From Candidatus Segatella intestinihominis (GTDB lineage: Bacteria > Bacteroidota > Bacteroidia > Bacteroidales > Bacteroidaceae), in contig URLG01000023.1 in NCBI GenBank assembly GCA_900548535.1, forward strand, positions 1 through 38,202: a stretch of 38,202 bases of DNA. Reading direction: 5' to 3'. The position numbers and the translations under genes were made by a program. A model generated the notes under the pieces. The model saw only the letters and a list, made by a program, of their open reading frames with translations. It did not search any database and had not been told where the DNA came from. Below, piece by piece: positions 1 to 7,542 of this stretch (positions within the stretch are counted from its first letter, which is position 1; every line of letters begins with the position of its first letter).

Positions 1-1878
1 ACCGCTCCTATCCAGATTTTCCAGCTCGACCTGCTCTCCAACAAGGAATTCTCCAACCTGGAGAAATTAGGTGCGCCCGTTCAGAAAATCATCACCACCA
101 AGGACGCTTACTTCATCGGAGTGAGAAAGAAGAAACTGATTGTGGTGGGAAGCAATGCCCGCGGCACAGCCTACGCCATTCTGGAACTTTCGAAGATGGC
201 AGGCGTATCGCCATGGACCGACTGGTACGACCTGAAGCCTCAGCCACGCAAAAGCCTCTTCACCCCCGTAGACCAGCAATGGACAGGCATCCCGAGAATA
301 GAATTCAGAGGTCTTGCGCTGAATGGCAGCAAGTGGATGAAGCCAGAGAACTACAGCCGCATCGCCCGTCTGATGCTGCGCCTGAAATACAACACACTCT
401 GGCAGGTAGACGGCAAGCACGACGCCACTTACAACAAGGCAGTGGTAGACAGTTTCGACATCTGCATTGCCAACAACTACAAGGTGACGGAATGGACGGG
501 TAAGACACACAAGAAGAAGCACAGAAAAACCATCGAGAACGTGAAGATGGTTTGCGATAACGCAGAAATGCCTATAGAGAATGTGGCTCCGGGCCTGGTA
601 CTCGAGATGCTCAACAACAGGGATTATCTGGAAACCAAATCAGATCGCCACGAGAAATCCCACCGCCATGAGGCTCATAACGACGAAGACTGTGCCTGGA
701 TTGCCAACGTAACCAATCCCAAGAAGGCACCCTTGCAGCTTGCCATGATGTCGGATCTTGCCTGGAACAAATATGCGCTCAAGGCGGGCATCAGAAACTA
801 TCTCCAGTCGTGGCTCAACAATCTATTCGGAAGCATTGCCGGAAAGAAGATCCAGCCGCTCATGGAGGAGTACTACCGACTCACCAGCATCCGCCAGCCT
901 GCCTACATGGCCATGCCATACGGCGACACCGAGTTCCATTCGGGCGAGTTTGGCAACGAACTGGAACGTTTCCTCTACAACTACGATTTATTGAAGACGA
1001 AGACGGTAAACATAGAGAAGACCCTGCCAGCCAACCAGTGTGACGGTTTCTTCGAGATTGTGAAATACCCTATCTTCTCGGCTGCCCTCATCGCCGAAAA
1101 GGAGTTGGAGGCACAGGAGGCAAGAGACATCACCCGTCCCGGACTGTTCCCGAAGGACGATGAGGCCAAGGCCGCCGCAGCTGTTTCGCTCACGGCATAC
1201 GAGAAACTGAAGCAACTCAATAGCCAATATCTTGCCATCAAGAAGGGTAAATGGCGACCAACGCTGGTCATCAATGGCGGCGAGATGCAGGCACCTACTT
1301 TGCCTGGCACGCTCTCTGCCCAGGATGTGGTGAAGTATCGCCAAGATGCCTTCGACCGCACCGAGGACCTCAAGCCACTCTCCCTCTCCACCAGCGACAT
1401 CATTGCCAAGAATGCTCGGGAATGGACCACCACAACACCTGCCCCTGCCGTGAAGGGCAAGCCATACGAGCCTATCACCCTCGTTCCTCTGTTGGGACAT
1501 AGCAACCAGGCAGTGAAGTTGCCTAAGGGAGCCACGCTCAACTATACCTTCTATAGCAGTCAGAGCGGAGATGCCCGCTTTACCATTGCCGCCATCCCAA
1601 GCTATATGCAGGATGCAGCAAGTGCGCAGAATATGAGGGTAAGCGTGAGCATAGACCATGCAGCCCCAGTGGTTTGCCAGCTTAAGGAGCAGTATAACTC
1701 CAAGCAATGGAAACTGGACTTGTGGCGTGGTCAGGCACTGAAGAGTTTCTATGTTACCCTGCCTAGCGGCAACCATAGCATAGAAATCAAGGCGCTGGAC
1801 GATCATGTCATCCTAGACCAGTGGGTATTGGATTATGACGTGGATAGAGAATATTATGTATTCCCTGTAGAGAAATAA
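1..1878 (+). CDS. GH115-like glycoside hydrolase (alpha-glucuronidase family), 5' end outside window
   Basis: The frame is open from base 1 to the stop at 1876-1878, so the true start lies upstream; the GTG at 121 is internal. An N-terminal GH115-type segment is visible: VVGSNARGTAYAILELS followed by GVSPWTDW, as in the stretch just before the barrel of xylan alpha-1,2-glucuronidases. IEFRGLALNG and RLMLRLKYNTLW resemble the first barrel strand, MSDLAWN resembles the MAWN segment at the end of the barrel, and FFEIVKYPIFSAALIAEKEL matches the helical domain after it. The C-terminal third (around SVSIDHAAPVV and LPSGNHSIEIKALDDHVILDQWVLDYD) looks like the GH115 C-terminal beta domain. Only about 116 residues separate NTLW from MSDLAWN, where full-length members carry most of the TIM barrel, so the catalytic core looks shortened and activity is uncertain. 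It converges on trmB with 36 bp between them. Confidence 0.7.
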   Translation, partial: TAPIQIFQLDLLSNKEFSNLEKLGAPVQKIITTKDAYFIGVRKKKLIVVGSNARGTAYAILELSKMAGVSPWTDWYDLKPQPRKSLFTPVDQQWTGIPRIEFRGLALNGSKWMKPENYSRIARLMLRLKYNTLWQVDGKHDATYNKAVVDSFDICIANNYKVTEWTGKTHKKKHRKTIENVKMVCDNAEMPIENVAPGLVLEMLNNRDYLETKSDRHEKSHRHEAHNDEDCAWIANVTNPKKAPLQLAMMSDLAWNKYALKAGIRNYLQSWLNNLFGSIAGKKIQPLMEEYYRLTSIRQPAYMAMPYGDTEFHSGEFGNELERFLYNYDLLKTKTVNIEKTLPANQCDGFFEIVKYPIFSAALIAEKELEAQEARDITRPGLFPKDDEAKAAAAVSLTAYEKLKQLNSQYLAIKKGKWRPTLVINGGEMQAPTLPGTLSAQDVVKYRQDAFDRTEDLKPLSLSTSDIIAKNAREWTTTTPAPAVKGKPYEPITLVPLLGHSNQAVKLPKGATLNYTFYSSQSGDARFTIAAIPSYMQDAASAQNMRVSVSIDHAAPVVCQLKEQYNSKQWKLDLWRGQALKSFYVTLPSGNHSIEIKALDDHVILDQWVLDYDVDREYYVFPVEK

Positions 1879-1914
1879 ATTTTCGACTTGTATAGTTGGT
1901 TATCAGCTAACCTA

Positions 1915-2685
1915 TTATTTCGCTGTTTCCTTAGAACTTCGCTTGTCACGGCGATAGCTGCGGTAGTCATCAAGTGGGATTTCCACATCTGGCTCCACCA
2001 GCTCGCCCTCTCTAGGCAGCTGGAACTTCTGATACTTGATGTTCAAGCCTCGCTCTATCCACATGCTCTCGTAATAAGTCTGGATGGAGAGAATCTTGCG
2101 AGTCACCTCGTCGATGCCCTCCTCGTGATAGAGATCCTCGGTACGGAAGAGCACAGGCAGATGGTTGGCATCCACCATATAGGTGGTGTATGTGAAGAGG
2201 AAGTTGGAGTCCGTCTTCAGATGGATGATGCCGCCATCCACGAGGAAGTGGCGATAGCGATTCATGAAATAAGTGGATGTCAATCGCTTGCGAGGGTTCT
2301 TCATCTGAGGGTCGGAGAAGGTGAGCCATATCTCCTGCACCTCATCCTCAGCGAAGAAGCGGTCGATAATCTCGATATTGGTACGGAGGAAAGCCACATT
2401 CTTCTGTCCCTCCTCTATCGCCTTCTTGGCACCCGTCCACATGCGGGCACCCTTGATGTCCACACCGATGAAGTTCATCTCCGGATAGAGCTTGGCTAGC
2501 TCCACGGTATACTCGCCCTTGCCACAACCCAACTCCAAGACGATAGGATTGTCGTTGTGGAAGTACATCTCGCGCCATTTTCCCTTCATTTCGAAAGGCA
2601 CATTATCCACTACACTATATGGATACTGGAACACATTTTCGAAGCGTTCCATGTCTGCAAACTTTTCTAATTTTCCTTTGCTCAT
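1915..2685 (-). CDS. trmB: tRNA (guanine-N7-)-methyltransferase
   Basis: 256-residue class I SAM-dependent methyltransferase of the TrmB family, which makes m7G46 in the variable loop of tRNAs. The SAM-binding motif is at about residues 51-64 (LELGCGKGEYTVELA), followed by GVDIKGARMW, NIEIIDRFF and the family signature FSDPQMKNPRKR, then the conserved HLKTDSNFLF. Length fits the usual 210-260 residues. The ATG at 2685 is preceded by a leader of roughly 95 bases from a TATCTTTG promoter element. The gene stands alone, flanked by the convergent GH115-like gene and by ilvE upstream on the same strand behind its own terminator. Confidence 0.95.
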   Translation of the reverse strand: MSKGKLEKFADMERFENVFQYPYSVVDNVPFEMKGKWREMYFHNDNPIVLELGCGKGEYTVELAKLYPEMNFIGVDIKGARMWTGAKKAIEEGQKNVAFLRTNIEIIDRFFAEDEVQEIWLTFSDPQMKNPRKRLTSTYFMNRYRHFLVDGGIIHLKTDSNFLFTYTTYMVDANHLPVLFRTEDLYHEEGIDEVTRKILSIQTYYESMWIERGLNIKYQKFQLPREGELVEPDVEIPLDDYRSYRRDKRSSKETAK

Positions 2686-2742
2686 TTATCTTTATTTTGC
2701 TCTATTTTTCGTTATTATTCGATTCAAAATGCTCTTTTTCCG

Positions 2743-2776
2743 CTCTCCTTGCCGCTTTTATCAGAAGCAAGGAGAG
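2743..2776 (-). other. Hairpin in the trmB 5' leader
   Basis: A perfect 10-bp inverted repeat (2743-2752 CTCTCCTTGC with 2767-2776 GCAAGGAGAG) has a 14-base loop. On the trmB strand it begins only a few bases after the start site predicted from the -7 element at 2788-2795, so it would sit at the very 5' end of the mRNA. It has no T-run after it on either strand, so it does not look like a terminator. mRNA protection or regulation is an inference. Confidence 0.5.
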
Positions 2777-2787
2777 TTTCCAAAGTG

Positions 2788-2795
2788 CAAAGATA
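2788..2795 (-). promoter_or_regulatory. Predicted -7 element of trmB promoter (TATCTTTG)
   Basis: The minus strand reads TATCTTTG, a match to the Bacteroidetes -7 consensus TAnnTTTG, about 100 bases upstream of the trmB ATG. No TTG is found at the ideal 20-base spacing. Confidence 0.55.
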
Positions 2796-2896
2796 CTGCA
2801 AAAATTCGAGAATATCGGTACGTTGGGGGCTAAATCAAATGTTAAAAAAACTAACTCATAGTTTTAACACTCGTAACTCTATGGTTTTTGCCCAAA

Positions 2897-2931
2897 AAGT
2901 CGGTGTTTCTCCTATCGGGAAGCACCGACTT
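2897..2931 (-). terminator. Strong hairpin, possible second terminator downstream of ilvE
   Basis: AAGTCGGTGTTTCTC (2897-2911) pairs with 2917-2931 over 15 positions including two G-T pairs, with a 5-base loop. On the minus strand the stem runs directly into TTTTT, the layout of an intrinsic terminator. It lies 140 bases past the better ilvE terminator, so it may instead be a structured repeat. Confidence 0.4.
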
Positions 2932-2954
2932 AACAGTTTAACAGTTTAACAGTT
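2930..2954. repeat. TTAACAGT short tandem repeat
   Basis: Three consecutive copies of TTAACAGT. The same unit recurs in other gene spacers of this window: about 4508-4524, 10905-10930 and 14655-14672. Confidence 0.6.
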
Positions 2955-3074
2955 ATTTTTCGAAGGGTGGGTGTCCTCATATATAAAAAAGTATATATAT
3001 ATATTATTATATAATAATGTACGCACGGGGACGGTATGCGAAATAGATCTGTTAATCTGTTAAACTTTAAGTAT

Positions 3075-3113
3075 AAAAAAAGCACTCCAGGAAGAATGGA
3101 CTTCCCGAAGTGC
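3075..3113 (-). terminator. Intrinsic terminator of ilvE
   Basis: On the minus strand GCACTTCGGGAAG pairs along 13 positions with CTTCCTGGAGTGC (two G-T pairs), has a 6-base loop and is followed by TTTTTTT. It starts about 33 bases past the ilvE stop. Confidence 0.85.
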
Positions 3114-3145
3114 CTCGAACTTTAAATATTATCTTCTATTGGTTT

Positions 3146-4162
3146 TTATTCAATAACGACAGTTGTCCAGCCGTGCTTATCCTCAATAGTACCATACTGG
3201 ATGCCACGGAGGGTATCAAACAACTTCTTAGATACAGGACCAGGCTCTGGACCGAAGTCATAACGCTTGCCAGTATCCAAATCGTCGATGTAGCTGATAG
3301 GGCTGATAACGGCAGCTGTACCGCAAGCTCCAGCCTCCTCAAATGTATCGAGCTCATCCTCTGATATCTGACGGCGCTCCACCTTCAAGCCAAGGTCCTC
3401 TGCTACCTGCATCAAGCTCTTGTTGGTGATAGATGGCAGGATACTGGTACTCTTAGGAGTAACGTAAGTATTGTTCTTGATACCGAAGAAGTTGGCTGCG
3501 CCACACTCATCGATGTATTTTTTCTCCTTGGCGTCGAGATAGAACTCGCAAGCATAACCCTTCTCATGAGCAATAGAGTTAGCCTTGAGAGAAGCGGCAT
3601 AGTTGCCACCCACCTTATAGATACCTGTTCCGAGAGGAGCAGATCGGTCGTAGTCACGAATAATGACGTAAGGATTGCTTGAGAATCCACCCTTGAAGTA
3701 AGGACCCACTGGGGTAACGAAGATCAAGAAGCAATACTCAGTAGCTGGGTGTACGCCCACCTGAGCACTGGTACCGATGAGGAGCGGACGGATATAGAGT
3801 GTAGCTCCGCTCTCGTAGGTAGGAATCCACTCCTGGTTGAGTCGAACCACCTTCTTCACCATTTCCTCAAACAATTCTGTTGGCACTTCTGGCATCAAGA
3901 TACCACGGCAGGTGCTCTGGAGGCGGGCAGCGTTCTCGTCCATACGGAACACTCGTACCTTGCCGTCAGGGCAGCGATAAGCCTTCAGACCCTCAAATGC
4001 TTCCTGTCCATAGTGGAGACAGGTAGCGGCCATGTGCAATTTCAAATACTCATCAGAGCAAACTTCTATTTCGCCCCATTTGCCGTCGCGATAGTAACAG
4101 CGAACATTGTAGTCAGTACGGCGATAGCCGAATGACAAATTAGACCAATCTAAGTCTTTCAT
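3146..4162 (-). CDS. ilvE: Branched-chain amino acid aminotransferase
   Basis: 338-residue fold-type IV PLP aminotransferase that performs the last step of valine, leucine and isoleucine synthesis (and the first step of their breakdown) with glutamate/2-oxoglutarate. LHYGQEAFEGLKAYR (about 49-63) is the N-terminal family motif. The Schiff-base lysine is expected at K183 in YKVGGNYAASLKA, and DECGAANFFGI (218-228) matches the conserved E-x-G-x-x-N cofactor loop. Length and motifs fit the eukaryote-like (type II) BCAT group common in Bacteroidetes. It is transcribed alone between a consensus promoter at 4202-4232 and a terminator just after the stop. No leader peptide or T-box was seen. Confidence 0.95.
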   Translation of the reverse strand: MKDLDWSNLSFGYRRTDYNVRCYYRDGKWGEIEVCSDEYLKLHMAATCLHYGQEAFEGLKAYRCPDGKVRVFRMDENAARLQSTCRGILMPEVPTELFEEMVKKVVRLNQEWIPTYESGATLYIRPLLIGTSAQVGVHPATEYCFLIFVTPVGPYFKGGFSSNPYVIIRDYDRSAPLGTGIYKVGGNYAASLKANSIAHEKGYACEFYLDAKEKKYIDECGAANFFGIKNNTYVTPKSTSILPSITNKSLMQVAEDLGLKVERRQISEDELDTFEEAGACGTAAVISPISYIDDLDTGKRYDFGPEPGPVSKKLFDTLRGIQYGTIEDKHGWTTVVIE

Positions 4163-4201
4163 AACATCCTATTTTTAAAATGTTCTACTAATATTTATCT
4201 G

Positions 4202-4232
4202 CAAAAGTACAAAAAAATATATTAATCTGCAA
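4202..4232 (-). promoter_or_regulatory. Consensus promoter of ilvE (TTG-N20-TACTTTTG)
   Basis: On the minus strand a TTG (4232-4230) is followed after exactly 20 bases by TACTTTTG (4209-4202), matching the Bacteroidetes -33/-7 consensus. The start codon lies 40 bases downstream. Confidence 0.75.
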
Positions 4233-4308
4233 CTATTTTGACCACTTTTTAAGAAAAACGTTATATTTTTATGTATTTCTTACTAGAATAGCCTATATTT
4301 TGGCAGAT

Positions 4309-4503
4309 TTAGTCCTCTTCGAGCAGTTTTTTGATTTCCTCATCAGTCTTCGTCAGCTTGTCCTTACAGAGCTTCACTAGCTCCTTGGCACGCTTCAACT
4401 GCTCGGAGAGTTGGTCGATGTCGAGTTCATCATTCTCCATCTTATTCACTATCTGTTCGAGTTCGCTCACAGCTTGCTCGTATTTCACTTCTTGCTTTGC
4501 CAT
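4309..4503 (-). CDS. xseB: Exodeoxyribonuclease VII small subunit
   Basis: 64-residue protein with the XseB pattern: YEQAVSELEQIVNKMENDEL followed by LSEQLKRAKELVKLCKDKL and a short acidic tail. It forms a helical hairpin that binds several-to-one on the large subunit of exonuclease VII, which digests single-stranded DNA into oligonucleotides in mismatch and crosslink repair. It lies 19 bp downstream of xseA on the same strand, the usual arrangement; the spacer carries the TTAACAGT-type repeat. Confidence 0.92.
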   Translation of the reverse strand: MAKQEVKYEQAVSELEQIVNKMENDELDIDQLSEQLKRAKELVKLCKDKLTKTDEEIKKLLEED

Positions 4504-4522
4504 ATCTTTAATAGTTTAACAG

Positions 4523-5827
4523 TTATTTTTTGCATACCTCCGATGTCACGCTACCCTCGGCGAATCTTGTCTCGATGATATCACCGGCATTCAGCTGGGC
4601 GGCATCTTTCACCGCTTTGCCATCCCTGAGGGTAATGCTGTAGCCTCGCTTCAGAAGCAGGGCGGGGTCTTGCGACTTGATGCGCTGCTCCAGCATTTCC
4701 AGGCGATGACGCTGCGTCATGAGTTTGCGTTCGATGACGGGCTGGATATTGCCTGAGAGAATGTCAAGACGGCGACGAGAATCGGATATTCTGGATTGAA
4801 CTCGTGCCGAGAGACGATTCATCAGACGGTCGAGATAGGCTCCCTGTCGGGTCTTAACCAGCGAGAAGAGCGTCGGAATCTGATTAGAGAGTCGGTCCAG
4901 TCGCATCCTTTCCATCTGCAACCTGCGCTTCACATACTGGCTGATGGCCTCCTGCGCATCCATCACCGTGGCATAGACATCCGTGAGATGCTGCACCAGG
5001 AAGGCGGCAGCGGCTGTTGGCGTCTTCACTCGCTGGAAACTGATCATGTCCAATACGCTCTCATCCCTCTCATGTCCGATGCCCGTAATAATAGGCAATG
5101 GGAAGTTAGCCACATTCTCTGCCAATGCCAGGGTATCGAAACCAGAGAGGTCGCTCGTGGCTCCACCACCTCGGATGATGACCACGCAGTCCCAGTCTTC
5201 CCACTCGGCATTGATGCTGTCGAGGACGGCTATCACGCTCTGCTCCACTCCCTCGCCCTGCATGGTGGCAGGAAAGAGACGGGTGCGAAATTGCAATCCA
5301 TAGTCATTATCGGCTAGCTGATTGCAGAAGTCGCCATATCCGGCCGCCGTGGCACTGGAGATGACGGCGATGCGCTGACAGAACATCGGGAGCTGGAGTT
5401 CCTTCTGCAGTTCGAAGACACCCTCCTCCTTCAGGGTATTGATGATTTCCTGTCGCTTGCGAGCCATATCACCCATGGTATAGTTGGGGTCGATGTCGTC
5501 CACGATCCAAGAGAATCCATAGTTCTCATGAAATTGGGCATGAACCTTGAGCAATACCTTCATGCCGGCATGGATGCGCTGCCCCGTGATGCGCTCGAAG
5601 TGGGGCTTGATCAGGCTCCATCGGTTACGCCAACAGGAGGCATGTGCCTTGGCCACAGGGGTATTGGATCGTTCATCCTTCTCGATGAGTTCCATATAGC
5701 AGTGCCCTCCGTAGCCTTCACGCGCCTCGGAGAGTTCAGCTTCCACCCTGTAGCTATCGGGCAGCGACATCGAGATGACATCGCGCACCAGCGAATTCAA
5801 TTCATATAATGATAATTGCTGCATCAA
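4523..5827 (-). CDS. xseA: Exodeoxyribonuclease VII large subunit
   Basis: 434-residue catalytic subunit of exonuclease VII. The N-terminal OB-fold spans about residues 1-110 (VEAELSEAREGYGGHCYMELIEKD as landmark, read in parts). The catalytic core carries VISSATAAGYGDF, VVIIRGGGATSDLSGFD and TGIGHERDESVLD, then KTPTAAAAF, all family hallmarks. The last 150 residues are long charged helices (coiled coil) that hold the small subunits. It is followed by xseB and lies 20 bp downstream of the S8 peptidase gene, so the three probably share a transcript. E. coli XseA is about 456 residues, so length is normal. Confidence 0.95.
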   Translation of the reverse strand: MMQQLSLYELNSLVRDVISMSLPDSYRVEAELSEAREGYGGHCYMELIEKDERSNTPVAKAHASCWRNRWSLIKPHFERITGQRIHAGMKVLLKVHAQFHENYGFSWIVDDIDPNYTMGDMARKRQEIINTLKEEGVFELQKELQLPMFCQRIAVISSATAAGYGDFCNQLADNDYGLQFRTRLFPATMQGEGVEQSVIAVLDSINAEWEDWDCVVIIRGGGATSDLSGFDTLALAENVANFPLPIITGIGHERDESVLDMISFQRVKTPTAAAAFLVQHLTDVYATVMDAQEAISQYVKRRLQMERMRLDRLSNQIPTLFSLVKTRQGAYLDRLMNRLSARVQSRISDSRRRLDILSGNIQPVIERKLMTQRHRLEMLEQRIKSQDPALLLKRGYSITLRDGKAVKDAAQLNAGDIIETRFAEGSVTSEVCKK

Positions 5828-5847
5828 GCTTAATTCATAATTCTTAA

Positions 5848-7317
5848 TTACTTAATCACTTTCCCCGTCTGATAAGCCTTCCAGAAGTCTGGCACGCCGT
5901 AGCCAAATACATTGTCGGGATGCTCCTGGTTATTGCCAGCCAACTTCACAAGTTTGATAATCTGCTTGGCTGTCTTATGAGGCAGCGCCTGCCAGAGGCA
6001 AGCCACCATGCCTGCTATCAGCGGAGCGGAGAAAGAGGTACCATTGTCATTGATGATGGATCCCCTGCCCGTAATCACTGAGGTAGGACTGCCGTATGCC
6101 ATCACATCGGGCTTGATTCTGCCATCGGCAGTAGGCCCCACGGCACTGAACGCCGCATTCATGCCCTGCTCATTGATGCTGCCCACGGTGAGGATATCGC
6201 GTGCATCGGCAGGGAAATTAATCTTCTTCCAACTGCCCATGCCATCATTGCCAGCCGAATTGACGCAGACGATGCCCTTGTCGGCACACATCGAAGCGGT
6301 GCGGGAGATGAGGGCAGTGTTGCCATCCTGCTCCCAGTACTGATGGTCGGTAGAGGAATCGTCGAAGGCATGATAACCGAGCGAAGAATTGATGACGTCC
6401 ACGCCGCAGCTATCGGCATACTCCGCAGCCTCAGCCCAGTAGTCCTCCTCAGCCAAGCTCTCCGTGCGCTCGTCCTCGCAGCGCACCAAGAGATACTCTG
6501 CCTCTGGCGCAATGCCCATATACACACCGGGCTCATTGGCAGCCATCGTGGAGAGAACCATCGTACCGTGCTCCATCTCGCTGAAGATATTGTCTGACTT
6601 AGGTACCACGAAGTCCTTGATGCCAGCCAACTTGATGCCATGGAGCGCAGGAATCTTATCCACATTCATAAATCCGCCATCAAATACGGCTATCATCATG
6701 CCCTTGCCTCGGAAGTTGCTGCTGTGCAGTTTCTGTCCGTCGAGCGATTTCACCTGGGCAGCGGCAGCGCCATACTCACCAGAGCCTTCTCCCCAATTAT
6801 TGAGTTCCTTTCTCACGCTGGAGCGTTTGCGCTCGCTGATGCTATCGGGAGAGGCAAACACCTTGGTCATCTTGGTGATGAAATCGAGGCCATCAAGCTT
6901 GCGCAGTTCCTTGTCCTTATGGATGCGGATGAGGAGGGTATTGTTCCACTTGCTCTTGCCCACAATCTCGATGCCCGCATCGCTCACTGCCTGGAGATAA
7001 GCTGGAGCCACTGGCAGGTCGGTGAGATTCAAGGGCAGATTTTGACGCTTGCGACGGTCGATGCTGCGCTGCGAGAGAAACTCCAGAGGGCGCTCCACGG
7101 AGTATGGGGTATGCGCCAAGTCCTTGTCCTTGAGGTAGAGGCGATACATCTGGCATCTACCGCCGGGGTATGACACCATATCCGTCTCCTCTATGCGAGG
7201 CAATCGCATGAGTTGCTCAAAGCAGGTAAGCTGCTCGGAGCCCTGAGCCTGCTCATCATGGGCAAATATCGAAATGCAAACCATGAGGAATGCATAAAGT
7301 AATATACATCTTTTCAT
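5848..7317 (-). CDS. Secreted S8 family (subtilisin-like) serine peptidase
   Basis: 489 residues. A signal peptide (MKRCILLYAFLMVCISIFA) directs export. The catalytic triad is readable: Asp213 in MIAVFDGGF, His250 in EMEHGTMVLSTMA and Ser428 in NGTSFSAPLIAG, with the oxyanion Asn357 in CVNSAGNDG. About 190 residues precede the catalytic domain and could serve as a propeptide. The chain ends soon after the catalytic domain (VFGYGVPDFWKAYQTGK), so there is no type IX sorting domain; a periplasmic or lipid-independent secreted location is inferred. It heads a likely operon with xseA and xseB. Its leader carries three 12-bp repeats behind a consensus promoter. The physiological substrate is unknown. 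Confidence 0.9.
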   Translation of the reverse strand: MKRCILLYAFLMVCISIFAHDEQAQGSEQLTCFEQLMRLPRIEETDMVSYPGGRCQMYRLYLKDKDLAHTPYSVERPLEFLSQRSIDRRKRQNLPLNLTDLPVAPAYLQAVSDAGIEIVGKSKWNNTLLIRIHKDKELRKLDGLDFITKMTKVFASPDSISERKRSSVRKELNNWGEGSGEYGAAAAQVKSLDGQKLHSSNFRGKGMMIAVFDGGFMNVDKIPALHGIKLAGIKDFVVPKSDNIFSEMEHGTMVLSTMAANEPGVYMGIAPEAEYLLVRCEDERTESLAEEDYWAEAAEYADSCGVDVINSSLGYHAFDDSSTDHQYWEQDGNTALISRTASMCADKGIVCVNSAGNDGMGSWKKINFPADARDILTVGSINEQGMNAAFSAVGPTADGRIKPDVMAYGSPTSVITGRGSIINDNGTSFSAPLIAGMVACLWQALPHKTAKQIIKLVKLAGNNQEHPDNVFGYGVPDFWKAYQTGKVIK

Positions 7318-7340
7318 TTATAGGTCTTGAAAGTTGTTTC

Positions 7341-7399
7341 TTTTGTTTATTCTTCTATGAACTTTTGTTTATTCTCGTACAGAATATTTTTGTTTATTC
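7341..7399 (-). repeat. Three 12-bp direct repeats in the S8 peptidase leader
   Basis: The 12-mer GAATAAACAAAA (minus strand) occurs three times exactly, at 7388-7399, 7363-7374 and 7341-7352, at 25 and 22 base spacing. All copies fall between the predicted transcription start (about 7400) and the start codon at 7317, so they would be in the mRNA leader. Confidence 0.75.
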
Positions 7400-7406
7400 C
7401 GAAGTG

Positions 7407-7437
7407 CAAAAGTACAGTTTTTAGATGAAATAGCCAA
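7407..7437 (-). promoter_or_regulatory. Consensus promoter of the S8 peptidase-xseAB operon
   Basis: On the minus strand TTG (7437-7435), 20 bases, then TACTTTTG (7414-7407). Spacing and both elements match the Bacteroidetes consensus. The predicted leader is about 80 bases long. Confidence 0.75.
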
Positions 7438-7509
7438 AAGAATAGGAAAGTTTTTCCAAAGAAAGTAACATTTTCCTTATATATATTATAAGGTATGGAA
7501 TATTTTTTG

Positions 7510-7517
7510 TAATTTTG
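7510..7517 (+). promoter_or_regulatory. Predicted -7 element of the MATE transporter promoter (TAATTTTG)
   Basis: TAATTTTG matches TAnnTTTG and lies 25 bases upstream of the ATG at 7543. No good TTG is present 20 bases further upstream. Confidence 0.5.
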
Positions 7518-7542
7518 CAGACAAGAAAGACAAAAAGCATTA

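Larger units (their letters stand above)
2832..3074. other. Non-coding spacer between trmB and ilvE with hairpins and AT repeats
   Basis: No convincing gene lies in the 460 bases between trmB and ilvE. From left to right it holds the trmB leader and promoter, an imperfect dyad at 2839-2866, a strong 15-bp hairpin at 2897-2931, a run of TTAACAGT repeats at about 2930-2954, an alternating TA tract around 2980-3003, a 16-bp AT palindrome (ATTATTATATAATAAT, 3003-3018), and the ilvE terminator. Small ORFs here have no recognisable product. Confidence 0.5.

Noticed and set aside
988..1806. 272-codon minus-strand ORF opposite the GH115-like gene
   Set aside because: It is antisense to a clear glycosidase frame; composition and lack of domains mark it as a shadow.
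1888..2499. 203-codon plus-strand ORF opposite trmB
   Set aside because: It is the antisense shadow of trmB, with no recognisable domain or promoter.
4163..4308. Leader peptide or T-box controlling ilvE
   Set aside because: The region between the ilvE promoter and its ATG is 40 bases and has no attenuator, tRNA-binding box or run of branched-chain codons.
5848..7317. S8 peptidase as a type IX secretion substrate
   Set aside because: The chain ends right after the catalytic domain; no C-terminal sorting domain is visible.
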